Under the pieces are notes generated by a model. The model worked only from the letters and a program-made list of their open reading frames with translations. It made no database searches and was not told the origin of the DNA. Below, one piece after another: positions 1 to 8,727 of a stretch of DNA of 64,000 nucleotides (positions are counted from its first letter, which is position 1; every line of letters begins with the position of its first letter). The position numbers and the translations under genes were made by a program. Source of the stretch: Sphingobium sp. KCTC 72723 (lineage in GTDB: Bacteria; Pseudomonadota; Alphaproteobacteria; Sphingomonadales; Sphingomonadaceae). The stretch is from assembly GCF_014280435.1 (NCBI RefSeq), contig NZ_CP060388.1, positions 434,001-498,000 on the forward strand, read 5' to 3'.

Positions 1-331
1 GAGCTGCGCGGTCGCCGCTTGATGCGGCTGTGATGACAGCAATCGAGGAGCCGATGACGCTGACTGCGGGAAATACGGTACGGGGCGCTTACCGCGTTTT
101 AAAACCATCAACGTAAACAGGCTCTGGCAAGTCGGCGTAACGTCCCCACCCGCCGAGTGCACTTCGATCAACCCGGCGCTCACCCCCGTGGGCGTCGGGA
201 AATTCGGCAGGAACGCTGAAGATAGCGAACTTGCTGGTTGCGCGCGGAATCTCGCCGCGTCGGTATGATCGTGGAATGATCTTCTGATCCCCCGATCTAC
301 TACCCGTCTATCGTTTGAGGGGAGCAATTCA
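1..331. other. Left-edge stretch without a supported gene
   Basis: No gene can be supported here. A frame that is open from base 3 ends with TAA at 114-116 and might be the tail of a gene cut by the window edge, but it shows no recognisable motif. The end of the stretch holds a good ribosome binding site, AGGGGAG at 318-324, seven bases before the start of the PilZ gene. Confidence 0.4.
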
Positions 332-856
332 ATGCTTAAGTCCCTACAGATCGGATACAAGCCGCGTGAGACGCGCTATCCTGTACTGATTCCAGCCCGA
401 ATGCGCGCGGCACCCTCATGGACAGACGTGGTGATCCATAACCTTTCGGCCCATGGCGCGCTTATCGCATGCGACAATCCGCCAGACCGCGGTGCCTATG
501 TTGACATCCGGCGGGGCCAGCAAACAATCGTGGGACGAGTAGTTTGGAAAAAGGATAGGTTCTTCGGCATCCGGGCACAGGGAACGATCGACATAGCTGC
601 GATTATGAACGAACCCCGCATGGCGCGCCGTCTGGAGATGGTGAAGAGCCCAGCCAGCATGTTCGACCGCCGCGCACAGAATCGAATAAAGCAAGATGCT
701 GATATAGCGCGACAGTTGGAAAAAAGCCGTCTCTGGTCGTCGGCATTCCAGTCGAGCATTCTTATAGCCGCAGGGCTCTTTGCTGCCGGATGCGCTGCCG
801 CCGAGGTATATGAAGCTCTGGCAACGCCTTTTCCCGCACTGGAAAATCATCTATAG
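332..856 (+). CDS. PilZ domain protein with C-terminal hydrophobic segment
   Basis: A 174-residue protein whose first about 90 residues look like a PilZ domain, the family that binds cyclic di-GMP. The arginine cluster at residues 12-15 (R-E-T-R) and the N-L-S-A-H-G motif at 37-42 stand where PilZ proteins carry RxxxR and [D/N]xSxxG, followed by a beta-rich stretch ending in the FFGIR segment. The first arginine motif is spaced RxxR rather than RxxxR, so nucleotide binding is likely but not certain. Residues about 145-165 are hydrophobic and may anchor the protein in the inner membrane. A strong Shine-Dalgarno at 318-324 fixes the start. The neighbouring broken EAL gene would once have degraded the same second messenger, but it lies on the other strand, so co-regulation is only a guess. 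Confidence 0.8.
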   Translation: MLKSLQIGYKPRETRYPVLIPARMRAAPSWTDVVIHNLSAHGALIACDNPPDRGAYVDIRRGQQTIVGRVVWKKDRFFGIRAQGTIDIAAIMNEPRMARRLEMVKSPASMFDRRAQNRIKQDADIARQLEKSRLWSSAFQSSILIAAGLFAAGCAAAEVYEALATPFPALENHL

Positions 857-1029
857 CCACCTGCGTCCGACGGAAATGCGGCCGGATTACGCAGTTTCGG
901 CGCTGCTCCGGCAGGTTCGACGTTATCGGACCTGACGCGAAGTTGTCGGAACGCATTTGGCACCGCGACGCATAATATAGTCTAAAAATTTCACCGAACA
1001 AATTGCTGCAGCTTCCAAACTTTAGGCCA

Positions 1030-2250
1030 TCAAGTGTCGATCATCTCGCCGATCTTGTTTGCTAGTTCGCTAGTTCTGTCATCACGAAGGGCTTAGTGAT
1101 GACCTCCATCCCCGGTTCGAGATGGCCGTTGCCCACTGCTGCATTTTCGGCAAATCCTTTGACAAAGAGTATCTTCAGATCGGGCCGTTGAACTCTCGAG
1201 GCATCGGCGACCTGACGGCCATTCATGCCGCCCGGCAGCCCAACGTCCGTTATCAAGAGGTCGATGCGCACGCCCCTTTGAAGGATTTTCAGGCCTGACG
1301 AACCGTCCTCTGCTTCCAGAGCCTTATACCCCGCTTCTTCCAGCACGTCGACGATGAGCATGCGCACAGTGGGCTCATCATCAATGACAAGGACGGTCAC
1401 TCCGGAACCCACCTCCTCGATCGCAACGTCACCGTGGACTGGTTCATGGTCCAGAGACCCCGAATAGCGCGGCAAGTAGACGCACGTCTCATCACGCCAC
1501 GAGACGCCTGTGTTGTCGGCAAGCAGGAACGGAATCTCGTTCGCTTCCACCGCGCAGCCGAAGTAGAAGCCTTGGCCAAGTACGCAGCCCTCCTTGAGCA
1601 GCAACCGTCGCTGGAGCTCAGTCTCAACGCCTTCTGCGACAACGTCGATTTTCAGGCTGCGCGCGAGCCCCAAGACAGCAGGCACAATGGCGCGAACCTA
1701 CTGGTCAATGGTCATTTTTTCGACGAACGAACGGTCGATCTTGACGACGTCTACCGGATAATCCCGAAGGTGGGACAGCGAGTAATGCCCGGTGCCGAAA
1801 TCATCCAGCGCGATCCGAACGCCTGTCTCGTGCAGTAACTTGAGAGCACGCCCGACGAAATCAGCCCCCCGGTCCAGGAATACGTGCTCGGTAATTTCAA
1901 CCTCTATCAGCGAAGGCGGTAAGGAATAGTCGGTGATCCGCTGGATGAGCCGCTCGGCGAAGTCATCTCGAATGAACTCGGCCGGAGCAGCGTTCATCGC
2001 GACAAATTCGACTTGGAGGCCGCGGGACAAAATGCGGAGAAGCGCGAGGGGCAATCGGACAGGGCGGCGTCGATGCCATTTTGCACCGCCGCTTGGCCCG
2101 CCTTAGGCCACAAAGAGATCAATTTCTTGCCTTGAACGTCGGCCAGGGTCTCAATCTCCATAGCTCGCACGCCGGGGTCGTTCATAAACAGGAGCGTACC
2201 GTCCGCTTTCCGTGCGCCAATAATTCCCAATCGGACACGGCCCAGATATG
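1030..2250 (-). pseudogene. Decayed PAS-EAL-receiver signalling gene
   Basis: Read on the minus strand, this holds the start of a PAS domain (G-I-I-G-A-R-K-A-D-G-T through S-R-F-S-A-F-C-P), then an EAL phosphodiesterase lacking its N-terminal part and the E-A-L motif itself, then a response-regulator receiver domain (I-D-D-E-P, D-L-L-I-T-D-V-G-L-P, I-T-K-P-F). The PAS and EAL pieces meet out of frame near 2010-2030. An in-frame TAG at 1698-1700 interrupts the EAL domain between D-R-S-F-V-E-K-M and V-V-A-E-G-V-E. An 8-bp tandem duplication at 1061-1068/1069-1076 shifts the frame at the end of the receiver; removing one copy restores an ending E-L-A-N-K-I-G-E-M-I-D-T at 1030. Three independent lesions mean it is not a working cyclic-di-GMP phosphodiesterase, though the receiver piece alone could still be translated. 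Confidence 0.85.
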
Positions 2251-3309
2251 CTATCCGGCGGCAAGCGGTAGCGTAAAGCGGAGCGAGGCGCCGTGCTGGG
2301 GAAGGTTCACGGCGTTGATGCGACCCCCATGGGCTTCGACGATGGTCCGGCAAATGGAAAGCCCGACACCTAACCCGTGAGCCTTTGTTGTGACGAAGGT
2401 GTCAAATACGCTCGGAAGCAACTCAATCGGAATGCCGGGCCCGGCGTCAGAAACGCATATCTCGAGATGTGTCTCCGTTTGCGATGTCGATATTTCGATC
2501 TGGCATGGCTTCTCAACTGCTGCCTCAACGGCGTTTTGCAGAAGGTTGATCAAGAGATGCTGGATCTGGATTCGATCCGCCTTGATGAGCGCCTCAGGCG
2601 CCAGACGGTAGGTTACCGTAGTTCCAGGGCGATCCGCGAGGACCAAGTCTGAAGCATCTTTCACTACCTGCTCCAGTTCGAACTCCGTTTTTTGGGGACG
2701 GCCGTGGGCGCTCATTTCGCGCACGCGGCGAATGATTGCCCCAGCCCTACCGGAAGCCTCCTGCGCGCCTTCGATGCATTGCGCCAGGTCCGGCGGCACC
2801 ATCGTCTTTGTCGCGATACGGCGTGCCGCCGCCATATAATTTGAGATTGCTGTCAGAGGCTGATTCACTTCATGCGCAAGCGTGGAACTCATCGCGCTCA
2901 TCGCGCTGACGCGGGAAACGTGGATCAGTTCAGTCTGGAGCGACTGCACTTTCTCGCGCGCAGCCCTTTCCGCCGAAATATCCTGTTTCGTCCCGAAAAT
3001 GTGAACAGATTTTCCGTCCTCCTGTTCCACATCGACGGTGAGCCGTATCCATCGACTGTTGCCGAGCGTCGTGTGGATTAAAATATCGAGGACGAACCCG
3101 ATCCCAGTCTCGATGGCTCGGCTGCGTAGCTGCTCCATTTCACGGCGAGACGTCGCCTCATAACATGCCAAAGTTTGCTCACGACTAACAGGCGTCCCCC
3201 TCGGGATGTCAAACAGGTCGTAAACGCCGTCAGTCCAAGTCAGTTCGCTGGTGGCAAGATCGCACTCCCACACGCCGATTTTCGCCAGCGCCGACACCCG
3301 CTCGTACAT
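2251..3309 (-). CDS. PAS-domain sensor histidine kinase (HWE/FixL-like layout)
   Basis: A 352-residue soluble histidine kinase. Residues 1-115 form a PAS fold (starting I-G-V-W-E-C-D-L-A-T, ending G-T-K-Q-D-I-S), which senses a small ligand or redox state. The H box L-A-H-E-V-N-Q-P-L carries the phosphoacceptor H146; the N box N-L-L-Q-N-A is around residue 255-260, G1 D-A-G-P-G-I-P at 288-294 and G2 G-L-G-V-G-L-S at 312-318. All catalytic boxes are present, so the kinase itself looks intact. The frame is open for about 30 codons upstream of this ATG to a TAG but offers no usual start codon there. Its partner regulator is not obvious; the receiver domain immediately downstream belongs to a broken gene. 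No transmembrane segment is visible. Confidence 0.85.
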   Translation of the reverse strand: MYERVSALAKIGVWECDLATSELTWTDGVYDLFDIPRGTPVSREQTLACYEATSRREMEQLRSRAIETGIGFVLDILIHTTLGNSRWIRLTVDVEQEDGKSVHIFGTKQDISAERAAREKVQSLQTELIHVSRVSAMSAMSSTLAHEVNQPLTAISNYMAAARRIATKTMVPPDLAQCIEGAQEASGRAGAIIRRVREMSAHGRPQKTEFELEQVVKDASDLVLADRPGTTVTYRLAPEALIKADRIQIQHLLINLLQNAVEAAVEKPCQIEISTSQTETHLEICVSDAGPGIPIELLPSVFDTFVTTKAHGLGVGLSICRTIVEAHGGRINAVNLPQHGASLRFTLPLAAG

Positions 3310-3631
3310 CTTGCGGAAGTGAGCAGCAGATGCGGCGTGCGCGCATGCCCCATCATTAAGGGTTGGGAAATCGTTGCTAATTGTTCTTTTACCCTACCTT
3401 GTCGAGCCGGCGCTAGCGCCGAGCTCCACCCCACGTCCGCTGCGCGATCTATACGCGCAAGTCGACCTGAACTTGCAACGGTTTCGTGCGGTCACCTGAG
3501 CTTTTCGGCTGGCAGCGCAGACCGACGATATGATCAAGAATACCGCCAAAAAATTCAAGTTGGCGGATTGCCCTAACAAAGCCAGCAGAGCCACTCACCC
3601 CGATTCCTGATTGATACCGATGTCTCCTTAG
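3310..3631. other. Intergenic stretch between histidine kinase and IS stack
   Basis: No convincing gene. It contains the region upstream of the histidine kinase and ends with CTTAG at 3627-3631, which is the left target repeat of the insertion-sequence stack. The same flank continues at 10125 after the stack, so 3626 and 10125 were adjacent (around one CTTAG) before the insertions. Confidence 0.5.
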
Positions 3632-3652
3632 CTGGACTTTGTACGTTTTTTG

Positions 3653-3937
3653 TCAGGTCCAGGTCCAGAAGATGCTGTTGTTGGCGATGTGGTCCAGGGC
3701 CCGATCGAGGGGTAAGACGCATCCGCCCATATCGTCGATATCTTCCCATTGTCGCCGGTGTGACCAGTAACCGAGCCTGACTTCGTCGCGCGTGCCGACA
3801 GGCTTCAGGCGGGCGATCGGCGCCTCGGTTTCCAGCAGATAGAGATGGTAGGCGCCTTTGTCCTGGTACCAACCCACGCCGCCGCCGTTAGCGGCGTCGA
3901 ACGTTTCGATGCGCAGAATAATTTCGTCGTCTTTCAT
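3653..3937 (-). CDS. 94-residue passenger protein of IS copy A, unknown function
   Basis: A small, acidic, tryptophan-rich protein lying inside the insertion sequence and transcribed away from the transposase. I do not recognise a family. It begins M-K-D-D-E-I-I-L-R-I-E-T-F-D and ends S-I-F-W-T-W-T. The copy in the second element (8338-8622) has the same length; by eye the two differ at about 23 of 285 bases but at only six residues, several of them conservative, which suggests the protein was kept under selection while the elements diverged. It is not part of the standard transposase. Possible roles are regulation of transposition or a benefit to the host, but nothing in the sequence decides this. 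Confidence 0.6.
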   Translation of the reverse strand: MKDDEIILRIETFDAANGGGVGWYQDKGAYHLYLLETEAPIARLKPVGTRDEVRLGYWSHRRQWEDIDDMGGCVLPLDRALDHIANNSIFWTWT

Positions 3938-4042
3938 GGTGCATCCATAGCTGCCGTCAGGTCACAGCGTATCCGATTCGTCTCGCCGCATGGCAACAGT
4001 CCAAGCGTTGCAACGTGCGGCAGTTAGGATTCGAAGCATGGA

Positions 4043-5419
4043 ATGTTGGACCAGAACAGAGCCGTTGTCGGCGATCCCGTTCCCCAGATCCTGCGCCAAT
4101 GGCTGCAGACGTGGCGTCCCTGCTTTACTGCACCCAGTTGGGAGCATGTGCTTGTTCTCGTGATGGGCGGCCTGCTGGCCACGGGCAAGCGGACTGTTAC
4201 CTCTTGCCTGCGTGTGACTGGCAGGGCCCAGGCCGTCAACTTCGCATCCTACCACCAGATCCTCAACCGCGCCCGCTGGAGCTCGCGTGCCGTTGCCAGG
4301 CGACTGCTTGGTATCATCGTCGAACGGCTCGTGCCCGATGGCCCTGTTGTCATTGGCATGGACGACACCATCGAGCGGCGATGGGGGCGCCGGATCAACG
4401 CCCGTGGTATTTATCGCGACCCTGTCCGCTCCAGTCACGGCCATTTCGTCAAGGCCAGTGGGCTGCGGTGGCTCAGCTTCATGGTGCTCACCCCGGTGTC
4501 ATGGACCAGCCTGATCAAGGCGCTGCCGATCCTGACGCTGCTTGCTCCTTCGGAACGATCCAACCTTCGACGCGGCTGTCGTCACAAGTTGCTGACGGAC
4601 TGGGCCCGCCAGGGCGCACTGCAACTGTCTCGTTGGCTGCCAGGTCGTCGGATCATCTTCGTCGGCGATAGTAGCTTTGCCGTTCACCAATTGGCCCATG
4701 CCATTACGCCTCGGGCAACGCTCATCAGCCGGCTACGGCTGGATGCCAACCTGTTCGCACAGCCCCCGAAACGGACCTCATACACAGCAGGGCGGCCCGC
4801 ACAAAAAGGGTCAGCGCTACCAAAACTCAAAACCCTACTCGCCAACCCGGCTACGCGCTGGGCAAGGATCCTCGTCTCCGCCTGGTACGGCCATGTCAAC
4901 GGCAAGGCGCTCGAGATCACATCCGATACCGCCTTGTGGTACAGGCCCGGCACCCCGGTATTGCCGGTCCGATGGGTACTGGTCCGCGATCCCAACGGAA
5001 AGCGCGATCCGCAAGCCTTCTTCAGTACCGACATCACCCTCGAGCCCGCCGACATCATCGCCCTCTACGTCCGCCGATGGCAGATCGAAGTCACATTCGC
5101 CGAAACGCGCGCCCACCTGGGTGTCGAAACACAGCGCCAGTGGACCGACAATGCCATAGCCCGAACCACTCCGGCGCTGCTGGGACTCTACAGCCTCATA
5201 TCGCTTTGGGCCTGCGATCTGCTTACCACTACCAGCATCCCCTACGCCGCCGCCTGGTATCGAAAAACCAATCTGACGTTCAGTGACGCTATCGCTGCCG
5301 TCCGGCTTCAACTCTGGGTCGGCGACATTAATTCACGCTCCCCGCCCCACCCAGAACCGCAATATATTCCGACAACCCGCCTCGTACGTATGGCTCAAGC
5401 GCTATGCTTCGCTACCTAA
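4043..5419 (+). CDS. DDE transposase of IS copy A
   Basis: A 458-residue transposase of the IS4-like/IS701-like type with an RNase H-fold catalytic core. Likely catalytic residues are an aspartate in G-M-D-D-T-I at about 107-108, D209 in F-V-G-D-S-S-F-A, and a glutamate in Y-V-R-R-W-Q-I-E-V-T-F-A-E at 349-354, which matches the Y-(2)-R-(3)-E pattern of this superfamily. The whole frame is intact, so the element may be active. The start is chosen because the second copy aligns from the same ATG and diverges in frame before it. The exact family name needs a database comparison; IS701 is my best match because of the target site and overall layout. Confidence 0.85.
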   Translation: MLDQNRAVVGDPVPQILRQWLQTWRPCFTAPSWEHVLVLVMGGLLATGKRTVTSCLRVTGRAQAVNFASYHQILNRARWSSRAVARRLLGIIVERLVPDGPVVIGMDDTIERRWGRRINARGIYRDPVRSSHGHFVKASGLRWLSFMVLTPVSWTSLIKALPILTLLAPSERSNLRRGCRHKLLTDWARQGALQLSRWLPGRRIIFVGDSSFAVHQLAHAITPRATLISRLRLDANLFAQPPKRTSYTAGRPAQKGSALPKLKTLLANPATRWARILVSAWYGHVNGKALEITSDTALWYRPGTPVLPVRWVLVRDPNGKRDPQAFFSTDITLEPADIIALYVRRWQIEVTFAETRAHLGVETQRQWTDNAIARTTPALLGLYSLISLWACDLLTTTSIPYAAAWYRKTNLTFSDAIAAVRLQLWVGDINSRSPPHPEPQYIPTTRLVRMAQALCFAT

Positions 5420-5446
5420 TCGTACAAAGTCCAGCTTAGTGTCTGA

Positions 5447-7364
5447 CCCAACTTGAACAGTGCTTTTGGAAAAGGCATTTTTGTTCAATGACATGCACGC
5501 ACCGGCGCGAGTGTTACCACTACATTTTTGGGTTTGGTTGAGCTTGCAGAGGCTCAGGTTCGCGGCGGCAGTTCGCTGATATTGGCCGGCAGCGCGATGC
5601 CGGTTGCCTTGAAGACATTCCCCACCTGGCCCGAAACGTGGGTGCGGGTGGTAATGACCTTGCCGTCCTTTTCGATGGTGGCTTCCTGAAGGCGATCGAG
5701 ATCGTTGAGGAGCGGCTGCCATTCGGGCTGCAAGCCCTTTTCCTGACACAAGCGGGTCAGTTCCTTGGCCAGCGTCAGGGCCAGGAACGAGACAAACACA
5801 TGGCCGCGGATAGCGGCATCGGACTGATGGAAGATGGGACGGGTATCGAAGCTCGCCTTGGCAACCCGGAACAGGGCCTCGACCTGAAGCAGGTCACGGT
5901 AGCGGATGACGGCCTGCAGCGGGGTGATCCGGGCATTGGTGCGCAGCACGCTGATGCCGTCGTAGCGCGCCTCGTCGGCAAGCTTTCCCATGTCGATCTC
6001 GAAGGTCTTGCCGCTGGCCTTGAGATAGCGGCGATAGGCTGAGTTACCGACCAGGGCCTTGTCGCCCTTCTTCAGCTGGGTTTGGAGGCCATCGATGATC
6101 GCTTGCCGGTCGGCCTTGTCCTTCCTTGCCTCAGCTTCGTTGAGCGTGACGACGTAGCGCTGGGCATCTGCGCCTTTGCCAACGCGCACTTCCTTGACCC
6201 ACAGCTGGGTGTCTCCTGCCTGTCGCTCGAGGACCAGGGGCACCATCGGAGCAGTGTCGGCAAGCACGACATCGCGGATGACGTTGCTGGTGCGCTCTCG
6301 CGCACCCAGGATGTATTCCATCCCCAGCTCTTCAAGGGCGGCGATCGTACCGGCACTGATCATGCCGCGGTCGGCCACGACGCACGAGCGGGTTATCCCA
6401 AAGCGGGTACGCAGGCGCGTGACGATGGGCATGAGCACCTTCACGTCGGCCGTGTTGCCCGGGACCATCTCGGTGCAGATCGGACGCCCCTCGGCGTCGA
6501 TCACCACGGCCAGGATCATCTGGGCAAGCTCGGGCCGGTGGTCCTTGGAATGACCACGCCGACCCAGCGTGTCGCCGCCTGCACCGTAGAACGAGAGCGA
6601 CGTCGTATCCATGAACACCAGGCTGAGATCAGTGAACAGGTCCCGCCGGCGATCGAACAGCTTCTCCTCGATCACGTCCTTCACACAGCGAGGTGCCAAT
6701 GCGCCTTCTGTCTTCTCCTCGATCTCCTCGCCGAGCCAGGCCATGGCGCGATAGAAGTGATGAAGGGCAAGATCCTCGCTGCCGTCGATGGCGTAGCTCT
6801 CCATCCAGTCCAGGCAGGCTCGGTCCGAGCCGGAGACAAACAGGCGGTGCAGTGTGGCGACAAACACGGCGCGCTCCACGGCAAAGCCGAACTGGCGGCC
6901 TTCCAGCACCTCTTCCATTACAGCATCGATGCCAAGCCGCTGCCACAGGCGCCCGAACAGCAGCGGACCGCCTATCCGGCGGGCTGCGATCCGGCCTGCA
7001 TCAATGTCAGACAGAATGACACTGCGTCCCGCGTGACGTGCGATCGAGGCGGCCAGCCTGTCGAGTTCGCCACTGGCGGCCAGCACATCCTTACGGCCCA
7101 GAGCCTTGATCGTGCGCTGGCGGACGGCTTTGCCCTCGCGCACGCTCTCGACCAGGTACAGATAGCGGTGCCCGCGCGCGACTCGTTCGACGACATACAT
7201 AGGCAGGTTGTTACTGCCTGCTCCCGTAAAAATAAACCAAGCCGCCAGTCACAGGCAAAATGTTGTTAGCACACCCGGTTTTGCCACCAAATCCACGCCC
7301 AGCAATATCAGATACTTACTAGCTCACGTTCTCTGCGTGTTCCGCTGGCACTGTTCAACTTGGG
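5447..7364 (-). mobile_element. IS1634-family element inserted in the IS5 terminal repeat
   Basis: The left end CCCAACTTGAACAGTGC and the reverse complement of the right end CCCAAGTTGAACAGTGC form an inverted repeat with one mismatch in 17. TCTGA at 5442-5446 and 7365-7369 is a 5-bp target duplication, and the target is the terminal repeat of the IS5 element. The element is 1,918 bp and holds one transposase gene on the minus strand. It is the most recent insertion in the stack, because it interrupts the IS5 element that itself interrupts the CTTAG repeat. Confidence 0.85.
5554..7200 (-). CDS. IS1634-family transposase
   Basis: A 548-residue DDE transposase. The N-terminal region with R-T-I-K-A-L-G-R-K-D and G-E-L-D-R-L is typical of IS1634/IS1549 elements. 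Candidate catalytic residues are D198 in F-M-D-T-T-S-L-S-F, the aspartate of V-V-A-D-R-G-M-I-S, and the glutamate of L-L-Q-V-E-A-L-F-R-V-A-K. The gene fills most of the element between its two terminal repeats and has no frameshift or stop, so it may be functional. The ATG at 7200 is the natural start, with M-Y-V-V-E-R-V matching family N-termini. Confidence 0.9.
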   Translation of the reverse strand: MYVVERVARGHRYLYLVESVREGKAVRQRTIKALGRKDVLAASGELDRLAASIARHAGRSVILSDIDAGRIAARRIGGPLLFGRLWQRLGIDAVMEEVLEGRQFGFAVERAVFVATLHRLFVSGSDRACLDWMESYAIDGSEDLALHHFYRAMAWLGEEIEEKTEGALAPRCVKDVIEEKLFDRRRDLFTDLSLVFMDTTSLSFYGAGGDTLGRRGHSKDHRPELAQMILAVVIDAEGRPICTEMVPGNTADVKVLMPIVTRLRTRFGITRSCVVADRGMISAGTIAALEELGMEYILGARERTSNVIRDVVLADTAPMVPLVLERQAGDTQLWVKEVRVGKGADAQRYVVTLNEAEARKDKADRQAIIDGLQTQLKKGDKALVGNSAYRRYLKASGKTFEIDMGKLADEARYDGISVLRTNARITPLQAVIRYRDLLQVEALFRVAKASFDTRPIFHQSDAAIRGHVFVSFLALTLAKELTRLCQEKGLQPEWQPLLNDLDRLQEATIEKDGKVITTRTHVSGQVGNVFKATGIALPANISELPPRT

Positions 7365-7391
7365 TCTGATTCATAATTATTCGGTGTGATT

Positions 7392-8213
7392 TCATGACCT
7401 TGCGATGCGGCGGGTGAAAAGTTGAATGGATGCAATAAAGAGCCAGGCCGTTGCCGATGCGATGGTTTGCTCGAAGTCTTTGGCGAGGCGTCGGTTTCGA
7501 TTGAGCCATGCCAGCGTGCGTTCAACAACCCATCGGCGTGGTAGCACCTCGAAGCCTGTGGCTGTATCTGACCGCTTGATGATTTCGACGGTCCATTTCC
7601 CCATTCGCCGCAGAGCCTCCCTGAGTTTGTCACCAGCATAGCCGCCATCGGCGAAGACGTGCCGCAGCCAGGGAAAGCGCCGGATGATTTCGCGCAGCAC
7701 CATTGGCGCACCGTCGCGGTCCTGAATGTCAGCCGTATGGATCACGGCGTGCACCAGATTTCCTGCGGTGTCGGTCAAGATATGGCGCTTGCGGCCCTTG
7801 ACCTTCTTGCCAGCGTCATAGCCACAAGGGCCGCCGCTTTCCGTGGTTTTGACGCTCTGGCTGTCGATCACGCCCGCCGATGGCGAGGCCTCGCGGCCAG
7901 TCATCTCGCGCGATGCCATAAGCAGAACGTGGTTCATCGTCAGCCACAAGCCGTTGTCACGCCAGAGGTAAAACCAGCGCCGCACCGTCGAGACCGGCGG
8001 AAAGCATGGGGGCAGCATCCGCCATGGCAAGCCACCACGCAGCAGGTACAGCATCGCTTCGACAATCCGGCGCATCGGCCATTTGCGGGGTCGCCCCACA
8101 TGCGAGGCGGGCGGTAACAATGGCTCCAGCACCGACCACTCGGCATCCGTTAAATCACTTGGCAAAATCAGCCCGCGTCGCGCATGAAGCGCGCGAGTGG
8201 TATCGGTCCACAT
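7392..8213 (-). CDS. IS5-family transposase (IS1031-like)
   Basis: A 273-residue transposase counted from the ATG that begins M-W-T-D-T-T-R; an upstream in-frame ATG at 8243 would add ten residues. The N-terminal DUF4096-like part (D-L-T-D-A-E-W, G-R-P-R-K-W, G-L-P-W-R-M-L-P) is followed by the DDE core: V-I-D-S-Q-S-V-K-T, F-A-D-G-G-Y-A-G-D and the W-V-V-E-R-T-L-A-W-L-N-R-N-R-R signature containing the catalytic glutamate. The frame is intact. It lies in the IS5 element whose left terminal repeat is split by the IS1634-family insertion. Confidence 0.9.
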   Translation of the reverse strand: MWTDTTRALHARRGLILPSDLTDAEWSVLEPLLPPASHVGRPRKWPMRRIVEAMLYLLRGGLPWRMLPPCFPPVSTVRRWFYLWRDNGLWLTMNHVLLMASREMTGREASPSAGVIDSQSVKTTESGGPCGYDAGKKVKGRKRHILTDTAGNLVHAVIHTADIQDRDGAPMVLREIIRRFPWLRHVFADGGYAGDKLREALRRMGKWTVEIIKRSDTATGFEVLPRRWVVERTLAWLNRNRRLAKDFEQTIASATAWLFIASIQLFTRRIARS

Positions 8214-8337
8214 CGTTGATCCTTGGTAGTTTCGCAAACCCATGAATCAGCGACAGGCATAGCCGTCAAGATAACCTGCTGATACCACTCACCTTAATTT
8301 CGGATCAGACACTTAGCTCGGCTTTGTACGTTTTTGG

Positions 8338-8622
8338 TCAGGTCCAGGTCCAGAAGATGCTGTTTTCAGCGATGTGGTCGAGGGCTTGATCGAGGGGCAA
8401 GACGCATCCGCCCATATCGTCGATATCTTCCCATTTTCGCCGGTGTGACCAGTAGCCGAGCCTGATTTCGTCGCGCGTGCCGACAGGCTTGAGGCGGGCG
8501 ATCGGTGCCTCGGTTTCCAGCAGATAGAGATGGTAAGCGCCCTTGTCCTCATACCATCCGACGCCGCCGCCGTTGGCCGCGTCGAACGTCTCGATGCGCA
8601 GAATGATTTCCTCGTCTTTCAT
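8338..8622 (-). CDS. 94-residue passenger protein of IS copy B, unknown function
   Basis: Counterpart of the small gene in copy A, with identical length and boundaries relative to the element ends. Substitutions seen against copy A are D/E near residue 4, Q/E in W-Y-Q-D, V/I, Q/K, R/Q and N/E; the glycine-rich A-N-G-G-G-V-G-W segment, the E-T-E-A-P-I-A-R-L-K-P segment and the C-terminal F-W-T-W-T are unchanged. No family is recognised. It is transcribed away from the transposase and probably has its own promoter in the 100-bp gap between the two genes. Confidence 0.6.
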   Translation of the reverse strand: MKDEEIILRIETFDAANGGGVGWYEDKGAYHLYLLETEAPIARLKPVGTRDEIRLGYWSHRRKWEDIDDMGGCVLPLDQALDHIAENSIFWTWT

Positions 8623-8727
8623 GGTGCATCCATAGCTGCCGTCGGGTCACAGCATATTCGAGTCACCTCGCCGCATGGCAACAGCCTAAGCGTTGCAACG
8701 TGCTTCAGTCAGGATTCGAAGCATGGA

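Larger units (their letters stand above)
3632..5434 (+). mobile_element. Insertion sequence copy A (IS701/IS4-like), 1,803 bp
   Basis: The element starts CTGGACTTTGTACG and ends with the exact reverse complement, CGTACAAAGTCCAG, giving a perfect 14-bp terminal inverted repeat. It is flanked by CTTAG at 3627-3631 and 5435-5439. IS701-family elements are known to duplicate a 4-bp YTAR site; TTAG lies within this repeat, so a 4-bp TTAG duplication with slightly asymmetric ends is an alternative reading. It carries a transposase on the plus strand and a 94-residue passenger gene on the minus strand. A second element with the same length and layout lies at 8317-10119. Confidence 0.85.
5439..8312 (-). 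mobile_element. IS5-family element, interrupted by an IS1634-family element
   Basis: The right end reads, on the minus strand, GTGTCTGATCCGAAATTA; the left end is GTGTCTGA at 5439-5446, continued at 7370 as TTCATAATTA after the inserted element is removed. Rejoined, the two ends match at about 22 of 32 positions. TTA at 5436-5438 and 8313-8315 flanks it, fitting the 3-bp TNA duplication of the IS1031 subgroup of IS5. Removing it restores one CTTAG between the two 1,803-bp elements. Its transposase gene (7392-8213) is intact, but one terminal repeat is split, so it probably cannot move by itself. Confidence 0.8.

Noticed and set aside
416..850. Long open frame on the minus strand opposite the PilZ gene
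   Set aside because: The plus-strand protein has clear PilZ motifs and a strong ribosome binding site; the opposite frame has no motif and is a shadow.
6082..7269. Frame of almost 400 codons opposite the IS1634-family transposase
   Set aside because: It is antisense to a clear transposase with intact catalytic motifs and has no domain of its own.
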